DNA of 64,000 nucleotides from Gymnogyps californianus (Eukaryota; Chordata; Aves; Accipitriformes; Cathartidae). This document shows positions 23,001 to 37,000 of the stretch, piece after piece. Both the position numbers and the translations under genes were made by a program. The stretch's first letter is position 1, and each line of letters begins with the position of its first letter. The notes beneath the pieces were generated by a model that saw only the letters and a list, made by a program, of their open reading frames with translations, was not told where the DNA came from and made no database searches. The stretch lies in the NCBI RefSeq assembly GCF_018139145.2, contig NC_059478.1:6634001-6698000 (forward strand). The letters are read 5' to 3'.

Positions 23001-25116
23001 CTGGTGCATGGCTCTGGGACACGGTGCAGTGCCAGTACCACACCTGCAGGTCTGAGCCCAGGTACAGGAATGGGATCGGGCTGTTCCGGCAATGTCCTTC
23101 CCGCCAAGGCCGGGACGGACCCTCCACCCGCTCTGCCGTGGGCACCGGCACCCTGCACAAACCACGGGCTGGCAGCTCTGCTCCTTTGGGGCAGCTTTTT
23201 TAACTCTCCCCTTCGATGGGGTGGGAGATGCTGTTCAAGGATAGGCAGCTCGCCAGCGTGGGATGCAGTAGGTGCAATATTTTATAATGCAGAACTCTTC
23301 GGTATGGTTATGCAATAGCCTCCGAGCCCAACGACGTATGTGTACTCAGATGTCTTTATGCCGCTCTATATCTAATTTAATTACGTGCTTCCTGTCTCAT
23401 TTAGCTTAGCAGCCTCCCGCGGCTCCAGCTCGGTTGCCTGTATTATCAGTCCTTGTTTTGGAACACAAAAAAACTCATCTGTGTCGCAACGCCTGGGGCA
23501 GGGCTCCCTTCCCGTAACCGTGCTGCAGCCTTGCGGGCATGAAGCCCACCTCCCATCCATGGGGACCAGCCCTCTCAGGGTCTCATTTCCACCAGGGAGG
23601 TCCTGGCAACCCAGGCAGGGTACACTGGGGGGGACCCTGCATGCTTGGGCTGGGAGATGGCTGGACCGTGGAGGCATCTGCGGTGGGAGAGCTGCATCCG
23701 CAGCCGCCCTTTGCCAGGGCGGCACCAGCGTTTGCAAGGGTACAGCGACCGGCTTCCCCATTAGAAGCAAAACACAAAACCTCTCAGCCCCAGGTATTGC
23801 TGCTGTTGTTTCTGGGTTAGTATTTGTGAAGTGCCAGCAACCTTGAAAAATGGGAAAATACAGTTTTCAGCCCCCAAACTACACAAATGAGGCAGGTAAC
23901 AGGGAAACAAGGAGGGACTGGTGACAGGGTGCAAAGCGCCCTTGCACGTATGCCTCAAAGCACAGCCAAGCTCTGAGGAGAGTTTCTGGTACCAGGTATT
24001 TTTCTATTTTTATATGGTTTGAGTGGACTAAGAAGGGGAGGGTACAGAAATGGATGGGAAGGGGAGGCAGGGAGGAGGAGAGGAAGAGCCAGGGCAAGCC
24101 ACGCTGCTGGGGTCTCACTGTATCGCAGAAGACATGGACCAGGCAGGCTCACTGAGGAGCCTGACAGCTGATTTCTCCTAAACCGATGGGGAACCGCAGA
24201 GGTGGCGATCAGGAGCGATAAAACCTGAAGACAGCACCGCACGCTCCCTGCGTTGCTTCAGCAGAGACTGCCAGAAGCCCAGCGAGTCCCCTGGAGCTCT
24301 CTGCATGAAATCAAGGAGATGCTGAATGCAAAGGAGTAGAAGGGAGACTTAAAGGCACTACTTGTGTTGCACAGCCCCTTCCTCCACCAGCAAGCTGTTG
24401 TTAAGCTCTGGTTCTGTTTAAGGAGAGATGTAGGCAAAGATGATGGGGAAAGGGATGCTGGCAGGGGATCACCTGTGACGGGAGGTTGCTGCTGTGCAGG
24501 CAGGAGCACAGCATCGCTCAGAAGCTGGTGACGGTGCCTGGGAGGTGCGGGGAAGCCGCCGAGGCTGCGACAGCAGCGGGGCGTTTGCGAGGGGTCCCCA
24601 AGGAGCCACATCGCAGCTGGGTCTTGGCCATGGGTACAGCTTATGAGACAGGGGCGGTCAGGGACTGCTGCGGGATGCTATGTCCATGTGGTTGCAGGTG
24701 AGCCTTGCTCCATCCGTGCCTCCCCGCCCAGGGTAACCCCCACCCCGTTGCAGGACGGGCAGCTGCCTGCGCAGGCAGCGGCGCTTGTCCCTCAGCAGCT
24801 CCTGTGTGACGACAGGCCCTCACCCTAAGCCACAGGGCGTTTAATTGACTCCCAGCAAAAGCGCACTCTGCGTTCACATGTAGCACGAGAGGAAATAGCT
24901 GCTCTGGAAATTTGTAGCAGTGCGGAAAGAGATTATTGAAATAAAAAGATTAGAATTACAAATGAGCTTTTCAAGGGGCAGCTATTATCCACTCTGCTCA
25001 CATGCTTGCTTTGCACAGCGCCGGAGCACATCTGCGTAGGGAGAGGTATCTGACAGCAGGTATTTTTAATCTTCTCTTTCTGTTCCTGGCACCTGCTCTT
25101 TAAACCACTGAACAGC

Positions 25117-25130
25117 AAAAAAAAAAAAAA
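25117..25130. repeat. Poly-A tract, 14 bases, followed by CAA-rich sequence
   Basis: Fourteen A followed by CCAACAAAAAAAACAACAAA. No LINE or retrogene body is recognisable next to it. Confidence 0.6.
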
Positions 25131-28100
25131 CCAACAAAAAAAACAACAAAGACGATGGCTAAATATATCCTAACTAAGAGGAGAGCCAGAGCAGCACTAA
25201 TGGCAGATTCTTCCTTGGGTGCATGCAAATTGTTTTGGCTCAGAGACAGGCTTAGAAGGAAGAAGCAGCAGATGAAAAGGAAAAACAATAAAAGAAGGGA
25301 AGGGAATTAGGGCAAAGAAAGGGGGATAGAAAGAAGACAGAGGGACTGATAAATTCCACTGCACCAGTTTCCAGAGAAAAACAAGCTCATTTAATTTTTG
25401 TTTTTAAATGCAATCCTGTGCAGACCGTGTAGCAAACACTCACCTTTTGGCAGGGAGGGTGGGCTGTGCACCAGGCGAGGAGTTCCCTCAGTGTGCCCAG
25501 GGCCAGGCAGGATCCAGGTCACTGCTCTCTCTCGCTTACCAGTCCTGCTCAGGAGATGCTCTGCTTGGCCTCAGCCCTTCCCCACTGAAGACCTTTCTCC
25601 AGGTGGGCAACAGCCCCCATGGGGTTGCTGCAGCCCCACTCTGCAGCAGATCTCCCACCATGCAATTTTCTAACACCCAAACAACCTCCCCAACTGCCTT
25701 CACTCTGATCTCTGCCCCTGCTAACATCTCCCCTTCCCCCTTTAGTACCCGGGATTGCCCTCAGCTGCTGCCTGACCCTTCCCCAGCAAGCCCAGGCTCC
25801 TCCAGACTCCCTAAACTGACCCTTGGGACTCGCCGAGTCACTCTGACTTCTCCAGCTCTCGCTGCCCATCTCTAGCTCACGCATGCCCTGGTCCCCAGAT
25901 GTGCTTTCCCTGCCTGCTGAGCCGGCCCTTGCCTTTCCCGTTCCTTACTTGTTCGCCCCCATCCCCACTGCCAGCCCTCGCCCTGGGCTTTTCCAGTGAC
26001 TTACCAACCTATTCCTGCTCATCTCTCCCCAGTTTATCCCCCAAGGATAGATCAAGCCGAGACTTTGATGCAAGCTGCCTGCTGGAGCCCAGGGCTGCTT
26101 TTCATAGACTGGAGAAAGCATTTGTTTGCTCTTCATGGCCTGATCATGCTTCACCCATCCACACTGCTCCCTTTGCTGGGAGACCTCGCCTGTGCATCCC
26201 TCACTGCTGGTCCTGGTACGGGGAGCAGACTTGGAACTTGTTTTCACACTTGGCAATAAGGCAGCGTGACCGAAACACTGCCAGAGGGGCAGGTGGGAGC
26301 CGTGCCACCCACAGCACTGGGTCCACGGGAAAGGCTGATGCCCCAGCTGTGCCACCTTCGCCACGGCCATTTCTGGCTGCATGTCAGTAGGTTTAATGGG
26401 GTGATAAAGAGCGTTTGCTCCCCAGCCGTCGCTGCTTCTCCCCACAGGATGGCAGGATGCCTAAGGAGGCAGTCGGGCTGGAGAGAGCCGACCGGCTGCC
26501 TCAGCGGCCCGGTGTCCCCCTGCCATGCTCCTGGCAGGGAAAGTGCTTGGTTTTCCATTTTCCCAAACAAGCAGTTATCTGGTGCTGCTGCCCTGGCTGC
26601 AGCGTGGCGAGCCCATCCCTTCCAGGAAGGTCCTACAGATTTATGTGTGTTTACGCGAGGTACCCGGTTCAGGGGAGCGGGTAACTTGTCTGCGATGAAG
26701 GGCTGCTCATGCCACCCATCTGCACTGGCCATCACCGCTCTCCATGCTGCCTTCCTCCCTGGGCTGAAGCCAGTGCTCCCGCTCAGCTCCAACCACAGCT
26801 ACTCCCCGGGCAGATGCCAGCAGCCCCTCACTGCGAGGAAGCTTTCCTGCAGCCTTCTCCAAGCACGGCTGCTCCTGACGCTGCTTGTGCTCAGGTCCTT
26901 GGTTTTGGGGTTTGGGGTGGGCAATCCATCACAGGCAGCAGTGGGGGGTACCCAGAAAAGGACAGCAATGCACTGGTGGAAGACTCTTCAGATTTACCTT
27001 CCTTGTAGTCTCCTAGATCCTACTGACAATATTTCTGACTCACCTCCCCAAACTGTACCTCTAGGGAGACTGGTTCTAAATTGCTTCAACAGAGGAGACT
27101 GACTGCTTAGAGTTAACACATCCCTTCTTCGCTGCCCCATCCAGCATGCCTGCACCAGTGAAACCAGCACACAGAAGGATGAGGGCAGGGTCTGAGAAGG
27201 CACAAGATTCTCCCATCCTTCTCCTCCTCAGCAATTCTGCTAGGAGACACCCCTCCATCCCCGGGCTCGCAGTTCACACTTTCCTCTCCACGCAGGAAAA
27301 TGTGCTCGACTCGCACCTTTTCAGACACTCAGGCAGAGAGCAAGTAGTCTCAGGCTGTTTATTACGTCCTCACGGTCTCTATACAGTACAGGTGAGTAAC
27401 ACTTTACAATGTGGTGACATGACTCAGTGGGGATATCATTGCTGGTCGGACATCTGGTGTGGCTGAGGAGCTTCTCCAGCCTCATAGGGGAAGGTGAGCC
27501 TAGCAAACGAGCAGCTAATGCAGAGGGAAGGTCAAACCGAACCCGAGCCCATGCCTTCCCCTGAATGGGAAGAAATCAGACTGAACAGCCCACGTGTCCT
27601 GCCCAAACAGCTCCTGCTGTTATCTAGCAACACCAGCAGCACCCAGATGCTGCGGAGACAGTTACAGCATCAGGACCTAATTAAAATAAAAACGTGGCAT
27701 AGGGAAGGTCTTAAAAGAGCTGGTCTTTCTACCCAGGTACCTGGTGGCTCACTTCTGAGTTCACTCCGTACAGTAATGCCCTCCTAAATCTCTCGTGAGC
27801 CACCCGCAAGCATGTTTCCCAAGGAACAAGACATCTTTATTATTTAAGACAGCCTTATTTGGTGCTTGCGTTTGGAGTTCGGTCCTCAAGGCCCCTTCCT
27901 GCCGGTGGGACGCTGCCACCCCGCCAAAGATGGAGGTGCCAGAGAGCTTAAAGAAAAATCTGAACTCTGCATGTCTGATTTGGGTTGCTTGTAGAGGAGT
28001 AGGGAGAGAGGATATAGGAGGATGAGATACTTCAATCGTGGTTTTTAAGGAAAGGGGATCTACCCCAGGGTTTACTTGTACCCTGCTCTCTTCAAGACCA

Positions 28101-29246
28101 GTAATCCTGCAGAGGACTGCATAAGTATACACAACACAAGATGCCTTCTTCCCCTCATTGCTTTTTAGCTGGTGACTGCAGGCACTGATAGAGCAACATG
28201 AAGACATTTCGTTTAGGATAACGCCGTTATCTATGCTGTAAATGCAAAGCCGAGCAGCTCCTCATCCATCATGTTTTAGATCCAGCCTGGGGCACACAGT
28301 ACACGATGCAAACCGGGAGTTGTGGGGCTACTGGAGACAAGCGATTTGCACCGCAGCTGGTCCCCTTACCTCCCTGGTACACCAGGTCCCTCCGGAAGCA
28401 GGCACTGCCTTTTCTTCTGTGCCTTTTTGCCAGAAATGTTGGTTTTCTTCAGTAATAAGCTCATGCCCTTTTGCCACCTCCCTCCCACACCCTCAGTTCC
28501 CTGAACTCCAGTTGAGTTTACTGCAGTCTCAAATTAGAGATACATCCCTTCAGTAAAACCAAGAGGAGGCACAGAGCAGAATGACTGACTTTACTAAGCA
28601 AATACAACACACACACCTTTATTTACACTCTTTTTTTTATATCAGAAAGCCAAGAAGAAGCACAGCTGTGACCCTGCCGAAGCAGCCGCTGCCTCCGTGC
28701 AGCACGGCTGCCCTCTCAACTAGCCAGCCCCTGCCACAAGCGCAGCACAGGGAGCATGGATGGAAGAAGATGACATGACACCGGGGAGAAGACGAGCCTC
28801 TGCAAAGCCCAAGGGGTGCGTGGTAGAGAAAAATCATTCTGGTCTAGCAGCAAAATGAACTTTGATTCCAGTTCTGTGATAGAATGCTTCGATGCCAGAG
28901 AAAACACAGTACCAAGGAAAAAGACAACTGCAGCAGCCCCAGGGATGAAAGATAATGCAGAAATTATGTGAAGCATTTTCTTCTTATATAATGGGCATGG
29001 AATAGCTACTAGGAGCTTTATAGTGACAATAGGAGGTATGTAGGAGAGAGATGGCAAGACCAGGGACAAGTGTCTGGGGAAATAAAAGGCAAAGAAGAGA
29101 GGAGGGTTAGATGGGGATGGAGGGTATGCAAACAGGAGGACATGGGAGGAGGTTATGTGAGACCCAGGCTCAGATATACGGGGACAAACAGTGCTGGTGG
29201 AGAGGAAGGTAGGCGTGAACAGGAGCGCTTCAGGGAGGCAATCATA

Positions 29247-29268
29247 AGGAGGAGGAGGAGGAGGAGGA
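29247..29268. repeat. AGG trinucleotide microsatellite
   Basis: About seven perfect AGG/GGA units inside a purine-rich region (29060-29350) that creates an arginine-rich chance frame. Confidence 0.8.
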
Positions 29269-29554
29269 AAGACCACGAGGACAGGACTGAGAAGGAGAGA
29301 GGAGTTTGGAGGGAGAAGCAAGAGGCCCCCAGGGAGGGGAGAGCTTGCACTGACGGGTGAGAGGCACTCCAGGACTGGCATGAGGTATGCTTTGCTATTG
29401 CTCTGAATGCTGTAAACATTTTGGTTTTGTGTCTATCAGTGAACATTCAGTTCAGTTTGATACATGTGCTCTTATGGGTAACTGGAAGCCTAGCAGAGTT
29501 TTACATCTCTTATTACTAGTCAAACTTATACACGAGGCAAACACAACACTGGCT

Positions 29555-29570
29555 AAAAAAAAAAAAAAAA
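29555..29570. repeat. Poly-A tract, 16 bases
   Basis: Uninterrupted A run with no recognisable retroelement beside it. Confidence 0.7.
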
Positions 29571-32500
29571 TCTCATTTTATGTCATTTATGCCTAATTGT
29601 CCTATTTTAACATGCATATCTATGCCTCAGAAAAGCTTCTCTAGTAGGAGACACTAAATAACATACACATGAAGTCACATGCACTCCCACACCCGCGCAG
29701 ACACACACACACCTATTTCCCTGCCCTGCTTAGACTAGCAGGACTTTGCCCTTCACACCTTCCCAGCGTGGAGGGCAGGGACCCATCGGCACATTAACAA
29801 GTCCAGTAAAAGTGATGGAAATCATCCCAAACCTGGCTGAGGGGCCAAAGCAGGAGAAAGAAACTCAAAGCAGACTGGGGTTCTGCGTCTGCTTCTGGAG
29901 TTAACACCACCTGAAGCTTATAGAAAAGGGAAAGGCAATTTGTAAACTCTTTTTCCCTTTTGCTGTCAAAGGACTTGGGAGCTGACTGGATATGTGCCAG
30001 CAAACACATGGAATAAAAGGAGCTGAGTGAGACAATTTTTTTTCCCCTCTCTTCATGTGATGGCACACTCTGACATTACTTGAAACAGGAGGAAAATTTT
30101 GGAGGTATGTGCTTGTGGAGAGGGGAAATGGGGTTTGTAAGTTAAGAATATCCCTTTCACATCAGTAAGAGATGAATCAAAGATAGGTTATTTGTCCTTG
30201 ATGGGGATTAGTCATCACTCAGTGCTTTCTGAAGCTTTGGCTCAGTCATTATTTCCTTAATCAGCCCCTGGTTTAAGGGGAAGAGCTATAAGCTGCCTAT
30301 TTTAATTCGCTTCAGACTGACATTTGGCATAAAAGAAGCAGCTGGTGCCAATTTCTTGTTTAAAAAAAAAAAATTACTTTAAATAACTAGTCTGCTTTCC
30401 TTCAAGAAACTGTAAGAACAGCAAAAAAATAACCGTGATAGACTCATATGCCTCAGACAATACTTTTGCTCCAGTCTATGCTCTAGGATATTTCCTGTGG
30501 AGGATATTATCTGGCACCTATTTAATGGGCAAAACACTTCTCCTACATCAGCCGGCATGAATACAGTTCCTGTCACCACTGCAGCAATGGCATCTCTGTA
30601 TGCACCCGCTGAAAGCAATTCCCCAGGTCGATGGAGGAGAGAGGGGAGCTTGGTTTTTACAGGGTGTTGGCTACTTTGAAGTTTTTCCGTGAGTTCTGAC
30701 ACAAACCGAAAGGATGACAGCACCAACACTGGAGGAGCTTGCTGAGAGACGTTACCTCCTGGGCTTTCGGGAGTCACACTCTGAACAGGACCAGCCTTTG
30801 TAGCCATCAGGGAAGCCTGGGAATTGTCCTCACTTCTGAGTTTCTGCTCCTCATTCCTCGACGCCAACATCTTGTTTCTGCTGTTTCCTCATCGCCTGAT
30901 TGTGTCTGCGACCTTCACCACCACGGGTGGCTGCAGGGCACTTGGCTGAAAAGCCTTGTCTGGGATGCATCAGCTGGCACTAGAGGTCAGCAGCATCCAA
31001 GCCCACTCAGAAGGTGTATCCGTGGCTTTCAGAGAAACACCACAAGGTGTTCTGCCTTCTCTTTAAAAGCAACGACTGCATAAGCCTGCTGCTGTTGCCT
31101 CTCACATCCAGGGCAGCACTGGGATGCTTTTTGTACGTGCAGCCCAGAGGAGGCTGAAACGGAGGAAGGCAGGGCCAGACAAGGTGGCCTCCCTTCATCC
31201 CTTGCAACAACACAGCTTGTTTGACGCCACAGCATTGGGAAGCTGAGCGGCCGCGTTGCAGCGGTTGGATCACCAGTCGCTGTGCCATTTTGCGGTCGCA
31301 GTGACACTGGGTACAACTGGCACTACAGGCCGTCTCAAGGGGAACTGTTTCAGCCAAAGCAACCCATGTCCCTGAGAGATCCCAGTCCATCCTGTGTTAC
31401 GCAGGTGTAGCAGACATAGTGTTTCCTGGAAAGGAGAGTTCCTCCAGCCCCTCCTCAGTCAGTGGCTTTGCATCCTCCCTTGCAGGTCAAGCATTGAGAG
31501 GGTTTCACCGCAATGTGAGGTGATTTGCCCTCCTCCTTCCCTTTCACCTATAGCAGGAGCAGGCTGTATAGGTGATGTGACTCTGTTCCACTTGGTACAG
31601 CCCAGATACCACCAGGGACAGCCACTGGATGCCTGACTCTATATCCTTTGTTTCTGTCTTTGACTCCTTCCCGAGCATTGCACAAGTTTCCCCAGAGACC
31701 TGTCCCACTAGGTCTTCTTTGCCAGGTACCTTGTTTGCCATAAAGCTACGGGCTCATGAACAGCTAAACTCACGGCTGGTTGAGCCACTGCATGATGTAG
31801 ACCCCTTGGATGAATCTGGGGCACTTTCCAGTGCCCATCTTTCACTGATCTTTTCCTACAAAACAGCTGGAGAGTTCTAGAGTTGACGAACCAGGCACTG
31901 AAAAGCAGGTTTCCCTACTGAACATAAATTTTGCACTTGCACCGTATTTAGACTTTAGTGTCTTAGAGACCACAGGAATACACCTCCAAAATAAATCAAA
32001 CGTGCTTACCATCCCTATCTTGATCCTAAACCTATTTGTCCTAGTGTCCTGCACAGCATCCTTACAAAAAGCCTCAAAACCTGCTTCCTACCTAATGCAT
32101 GGACAGTAACTTTTAATATCCAAGCAGGCTTTTTGTATCTTATTCCAAACACATTATACTTCGCTTTAGAATTCAGTCTACCTAGTTTACACCACATTAC
32201 ACTAGACCTTTATCACCAGCTGTCTGATGTATCAAACATACTCACCGCCCTCAACTAGAGCAGAGGTTTACAGCCTCTGATCTGTGGGTGACTGAGAGAA
32301 GGAAAAGATCCATGGGGTCACTTTCCAGGCCTTCATAAAACTAAGAAAATAGACCTCTGGTCTGTAGGCTCAAATCCACAGACAGGCTGTCTGCTTCTCC
32401 ACTAGAAAATATTGCAAGAATCTGAGAGCCAATAAGCTGGAACAGCAATGCCATAGAAATGGGGCCTTCAGATGGTAAGTATTATCGCACAGCACAGAAG

Positions 32501-33000
32501 AGGTGCTACACAACTGACATCTGCACAGAGTCTTCTCCTGCAGCTGGCTATCCAGGCTATGGGAATAGGGCCAAAGTACACTTCACACACCACTTCACAC
32601 CGGGACGCTCGTCCTGTTCACTGCATGCTTCCCTGTGTCCCGTTTTTAAGCAAGCACCGTGCAGCAGGGTCTGTGTCTTTAGTAGTTCTTTACATGGCAT
32701 TGAACCCACAGTGGACAATCGGTAGGTAACAACAACAGTCAATAATCAGTAAATAACAAAAATATAATTGTGATTTTTCATGTCACCTCTCCCTGCCGTG
32801 TGCTGGTCAGGTACTACATGAAAAATGCTATCTGCCGTAGCAGACAGGTCTTGTGCTCTTCTTACATCTCAGCATGGGGCAGATGGGACACTCCTTCTCT
32901 TGACTCTTTCCCAACAGCTGGCAGGTCGTTCCAGAGAAGCCACCAAGCTTGTTAATGTCTCTGGCAGCCAGGAGCCTCTTTGTATTAAGTTTTGGTACGG

Positions 33001-33829
33001 TGCCTAATACAACGAAGCCTGAACGACGACTGGGGTCCTGAGCTGAACTACAGTACAAATAAATAATATTAATGAAAAGCAATCATTTGCACTAGAAGAC
33101 TTGCCTGACCAGGTCTAGCGAGAGCTTTTGGGATTACCTTCCTCATGAGAAAAACTCAGCTCCTTGACAGTCATATGGAAAATAACTCTTAGTCTCCATC
33201 CCTGGAAGATCAGGGGCTGTGACAGGGTAGCAGCTGGTATCATAAGGTGTGCAACCAAAATGGAAAGGTGAGCTGAGTTCGCTGATGGTTTCCACGCCGG
33301 GAAGCAGCATGAATCATGTGCCTTTTCCTTCTCTCTCCCTCCCTTCTCTCCCTCCTCACGGTCTCTGGATCCAGAACCCAGCAGCCAGTGTGGGAGACAA
33401 TGCTTTGGACTGGACTTGGCTTCACAAGTTTCAGAACTGCCCTTAGGGCCCTTCCAAACACAGGGGAGAGGTGAGAGCCAGGGAGATGTCTGGAAGGATG
33501 GAAAGGTGCGGTGGCGTTATTTACACACAAACCAACGTAGTAATTGTGAAGGAAACCTGCCTTCCCAACAGATGACCCTGTGACTAGAGAGAATTATGGG
33601 TTTGTGCTAGAGAGAGGCAACAACTGCAAGATGCTACCGCTAACCAAAAAAAAGCACAGAAACGCAAAGAGTCCTAATACCACGTCTGGATCATGGTCTG
33701 GAAGCCTCTTTGTCCCCTTCTCCCTCTTTTCTCATTCCCACTGCTTTTAATACCAAGAAAGTTTCACATTTAAACATGGGTTTTGGCTGTTGTGGGAAGC
33801 ACATGGTTTCTGAGGGCCCCATCGCGGCT
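33001..33829 (-). other. RGS8 3' UTR and downstream flank
   Basis: Non-coding sequence after the RGS8 stop. ATTAAA on the minus strand at 33746-33751 is only about 80 bases past the stop; I find no canonical AATAAA close by, so the transcript end cannot be placed. Confidence 0.35.
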
Positions 33830-34012
33830 CTAGCTTAGCCTCCTCTGGGTTTGAGACAGCAGGTCTGTGTAAATTTTGGATCTCAGGAACCTGGGGTAAG
33901 AGTCTTTCTCCATCAGGCTGTGCACCTTCCCCTGAGCTTGGTCAAAGCAAGAGAGGGAGGGCTCCTGCATATTTCTTCTTGTCAGCTCCCGTGTCTGGAA
34001 GTCTATGTTCAC
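33830..34012 (-). CDS. RGS8: RGS8 coding exon 5: end of RGS domain
   Basis: 183 bases from acceptor TTTCCCAG|GTGAACATA to TAG. It encodes [39 protein letters not shown] and the end SQTQRRLS. Confidence 0.96.
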   Translation of the reverse strand: MNIDFQTRELTRRNMQEPSLSCFDQAQGKVHSLMEKDSYPRFLRSKIYTDLLSQTQRRLS

Positions 34013-37000
34013 CTGGGAAAAGTAGCAGAAGAGAGTTTGGTACTGAGTGACCAGTTTGCCTGCTTCAAATGGCACATTTCTTCTCAGCCGTGGCTGTAAA
34101 AGCAGCAGCAGAACCAAGGTCCTGCCTTCGTCCATGCCTAAACGGCCCCCCAAACTCTGCGGGGTTTAGCGATCCAGCGTTACGAATCCTGCCCCAAATC
34201 TGGAAAAGTTGAACTAGATTTATACTGATCTGAGCACTTCTGAAATCAAATTACTTTTATTCAGGCTCTTAAGCACAGGTTTATGTAGCACACCTTCTAA
34301 AAATGCTGACTCAGCCTAACCTTTCTCCTATTGACCAAGATTTCTCTAGTCCCTTTATTCTTCACTACATGCCCAATATAAGGGCAAATGAACTTTTAGC
34401 TGGGTTTAGACTACTAGTACATTCTTATTAAATGTTTTTAAACTCTGTTGTTATAAAATAAATTGTTTGATTTTTCCCATAACAGCTTGGTGTTACAATA
34501 TCTATTGCAGGGACTTGAAAAAATAAACCACCCTCACGTTATGACTGCCATTTGTTTGCAAAGCCAACAACCTGAGTTTTCCTGTTTTCTTTCCCTAGCA
34601 AAGCAGTCAGCGTTTATTAGGGTTATTGTTTAAAACCTGGCTGAAAAGATGTTGTTTGTTGTTATTAACCCAGTGTCCAAACTTAAAGGAGTCTAGAAAG
34701 TAAAGCTGTCTGCCTTAACTCAAATGACAGCAATACAGATTAGCTCTCTGTGTCACTTAAGGGTCATTTCACATCCTGGCACACCAAAATTTTGACGACA
34801 GGACCACATTTTAGGAAAGACCCCATCCAACCTGCGCTCACATTTCTAATCCAGATTCAGCCCTGCAGTCCTGAAAAATCTCACCCAGCTTCATGGATAA
34901 CAGTGGGAAGACGCTCACTGAGGGCGATGGGGATTGAAGCATGCCCCAAGATGCCCACACCCCTTGGTGTAAATGTGGGTGCTTCTCAGTGGCCTCGCAA
35001 CAGCCTTCCTAGTTCAACGATGGAGCAAAGAGAGCCCTTTTAGGGGGATCCCCTCGCAGGCACCCGTATCGTGACAAGCACCCATACAATCTAGCAGGAG
35101 GACCGCCGTAGGAGAGCGGGTGCAGTAAGCACCCTCCTGGTTGCGTTATGAATACAATAACACAACCCAACATCACGACACAGGATCTGCCCGTCGCTTC
35201 AGCCTGTCAGTACTTGAAAGAGGACTTAACAGTTCCAGGCTTCGGGTTGTGACTGCACTTTTTGTTCAGCTCTGAGTTATTGCTCGCATCTTTTAGGAGG
35301 TCTAATTGAGTTGGGAGTTAGTCAGCAGATAAACACTCCTCCCTGGAGAGTCAACAAGTTAGTCATTCGTGGGATGCAAAATGTCCTGCGAGAAATGAGC
35401 CCAATAGCCTGCTCAGGGATTGATAGTAAATGAGAGGAGCAAGGTTAAATACTCCTAGGAAGCTCGTAGAGGTTAGGAAATGTAGGTTGCAGTTGCCAGT
35501 GAACTCACTGGCTATGACTAATTCAGTATCATCAAAGCAGTTGCCCTCACCAGGGGATGAGTCACCATGAGCAGAGGCAGCTGTAGCAGGCAGGATGGCA
35601 TTCCCATCCTCCTTATCCACTCCTCACCATCACCTCTACAAGGGGAGGGAGGGAGGGCTCCCCGACCCCCTGGCACCCCGCAGGTCCCAGCTGGGGGTGA
35701 TGGACCTGCTCCCTGCGCGGCAGGGATGCTCTGCCTGCCCGGGGTGCTGGCATACCCACCTCTCGAGGAGCCTGCACATCAATGAACTCCTCAAAGATCC
35801 GCTGAGCCTTGGAGGCCAGCTTGGCTGCCGAGCGGGTCTTCTTGAAGTCCTCACAGGCGAGCCAGAACTCCAGGTTTTCCTCACTGAACTCAGTCTTCAG
35901 GAAAGCACGGAAAGCGGCCAGCCCATCTGCAAGAGAGATGCGGGGAGTTACAATGGGAGGAGAAAGAGGGCAGGGAGCAGTCTCTTTAATAGACATCCTT
36001 CCATCTGCCCCCGCCTACCAAAGACCATTTGATTTTTCTCCCAAGCTCTGCAATCCCAGGACGTGTCCGTAACTTACACCGTTGCATCAGCTGGACTCTC
36101 GTGAGCTGCCACGAAGCCAAAAATAATTTGCTGCTGCTCTGAAAGTGTTTTGCCAGCTAACATGGCAAAAGACTTTCTTCCAGACTGGGGCACCTAACCT
36201 TTGAAAAGTTCCTCTTGAAAACGTCAAGCTTCAACGATACGGTCTCTTTGCCACAGCATCTTGTGCGTGTTAATGCAACGCTTTGTAATGTCCTATCTGT
36301 CATTAAGAAAAACCTTTAATAAAACATAGCGGCTGTGGACTTGTCTCCTATGTTTTCTGTCACTTTGCTTTATTGCCTTGTGACATATTTTTAGTTCTTA
36401 TTTAAACAGAGGAAGGATCTTGGAGAGTCTAACTGTTACAGCTACAATAAAGGGGAGAGGGAAAGGATGCGGCATAATTACTACTTGTCTAGTTGGTGGT
36501 AAAAGTGTTCTTATCACTTGTTAATGCTTAGCAATTGTGACATTTCAGTAATGTAATCTGAGTCAGCTGGGGCAGATTAGAAATATGGAAAGATTTATTA
36601 GGCAATCTGTGTCCTCTTAAACCCCTGCCTGGGTGTATTTATGGACACAGCTATTGTTTTTTATTTCCTTTCCCTGAATGGCACCAGCAGAGTTGAAGTA
36701 GCTGAAGGTTTCACACATGCCCTTTTTCTCCTTCCTTTAGCCTTGGGATAAATTTGGCTCCTAATTTTTTTTTTTCCCCAGTAACATGTTTCTAACTTTT
36801 CCTGGTCTTTTTCTATAGGGTCTGAGTATTTATAGTTTATGACTGGAAACCTCCTGAGTCAGCACTGGCTACTTCCAAGCAAGTGTCTAAAAATATTGAT
36901 GGAATCGGGGAATGCACTCGGCAAGGTCAGACTCCGCGAAAGGATGAGAGGAGCAAGTGCATGTGTGCCTGGCAGGGACGGACAAAGCTGATGAGGGTTT

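Larger units (their letters stand above)
20090..33000. other. Intergenic stretch between RGS16 and RGS8
   Basis: About 13 kb with no recognisable exon on either strand. The longest open frame (26266-27102, plus) has no family features and a composition like its flanks. Seen here are a poly-A tract at 25117-25130, G-rich runs near 26900-26920, an AGG microsatellite at 29247-29268 and a 16-A tract at 29555-29570. In mammals this interval is also gene-free. Confidence 0.6.

Noticed and set aside
25117..25140. Poly-A tract as the tail of a retrogene
   Set aside because: No gene-like sequence or target duplication is visible next to it.
26266..27102. 278-residue plus-strand open frame between RGS16 and RGS8
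   Set aside because: No recognisable domain, no splice or promoter context, other long frames overlap it on both strands in a GC-rich area.
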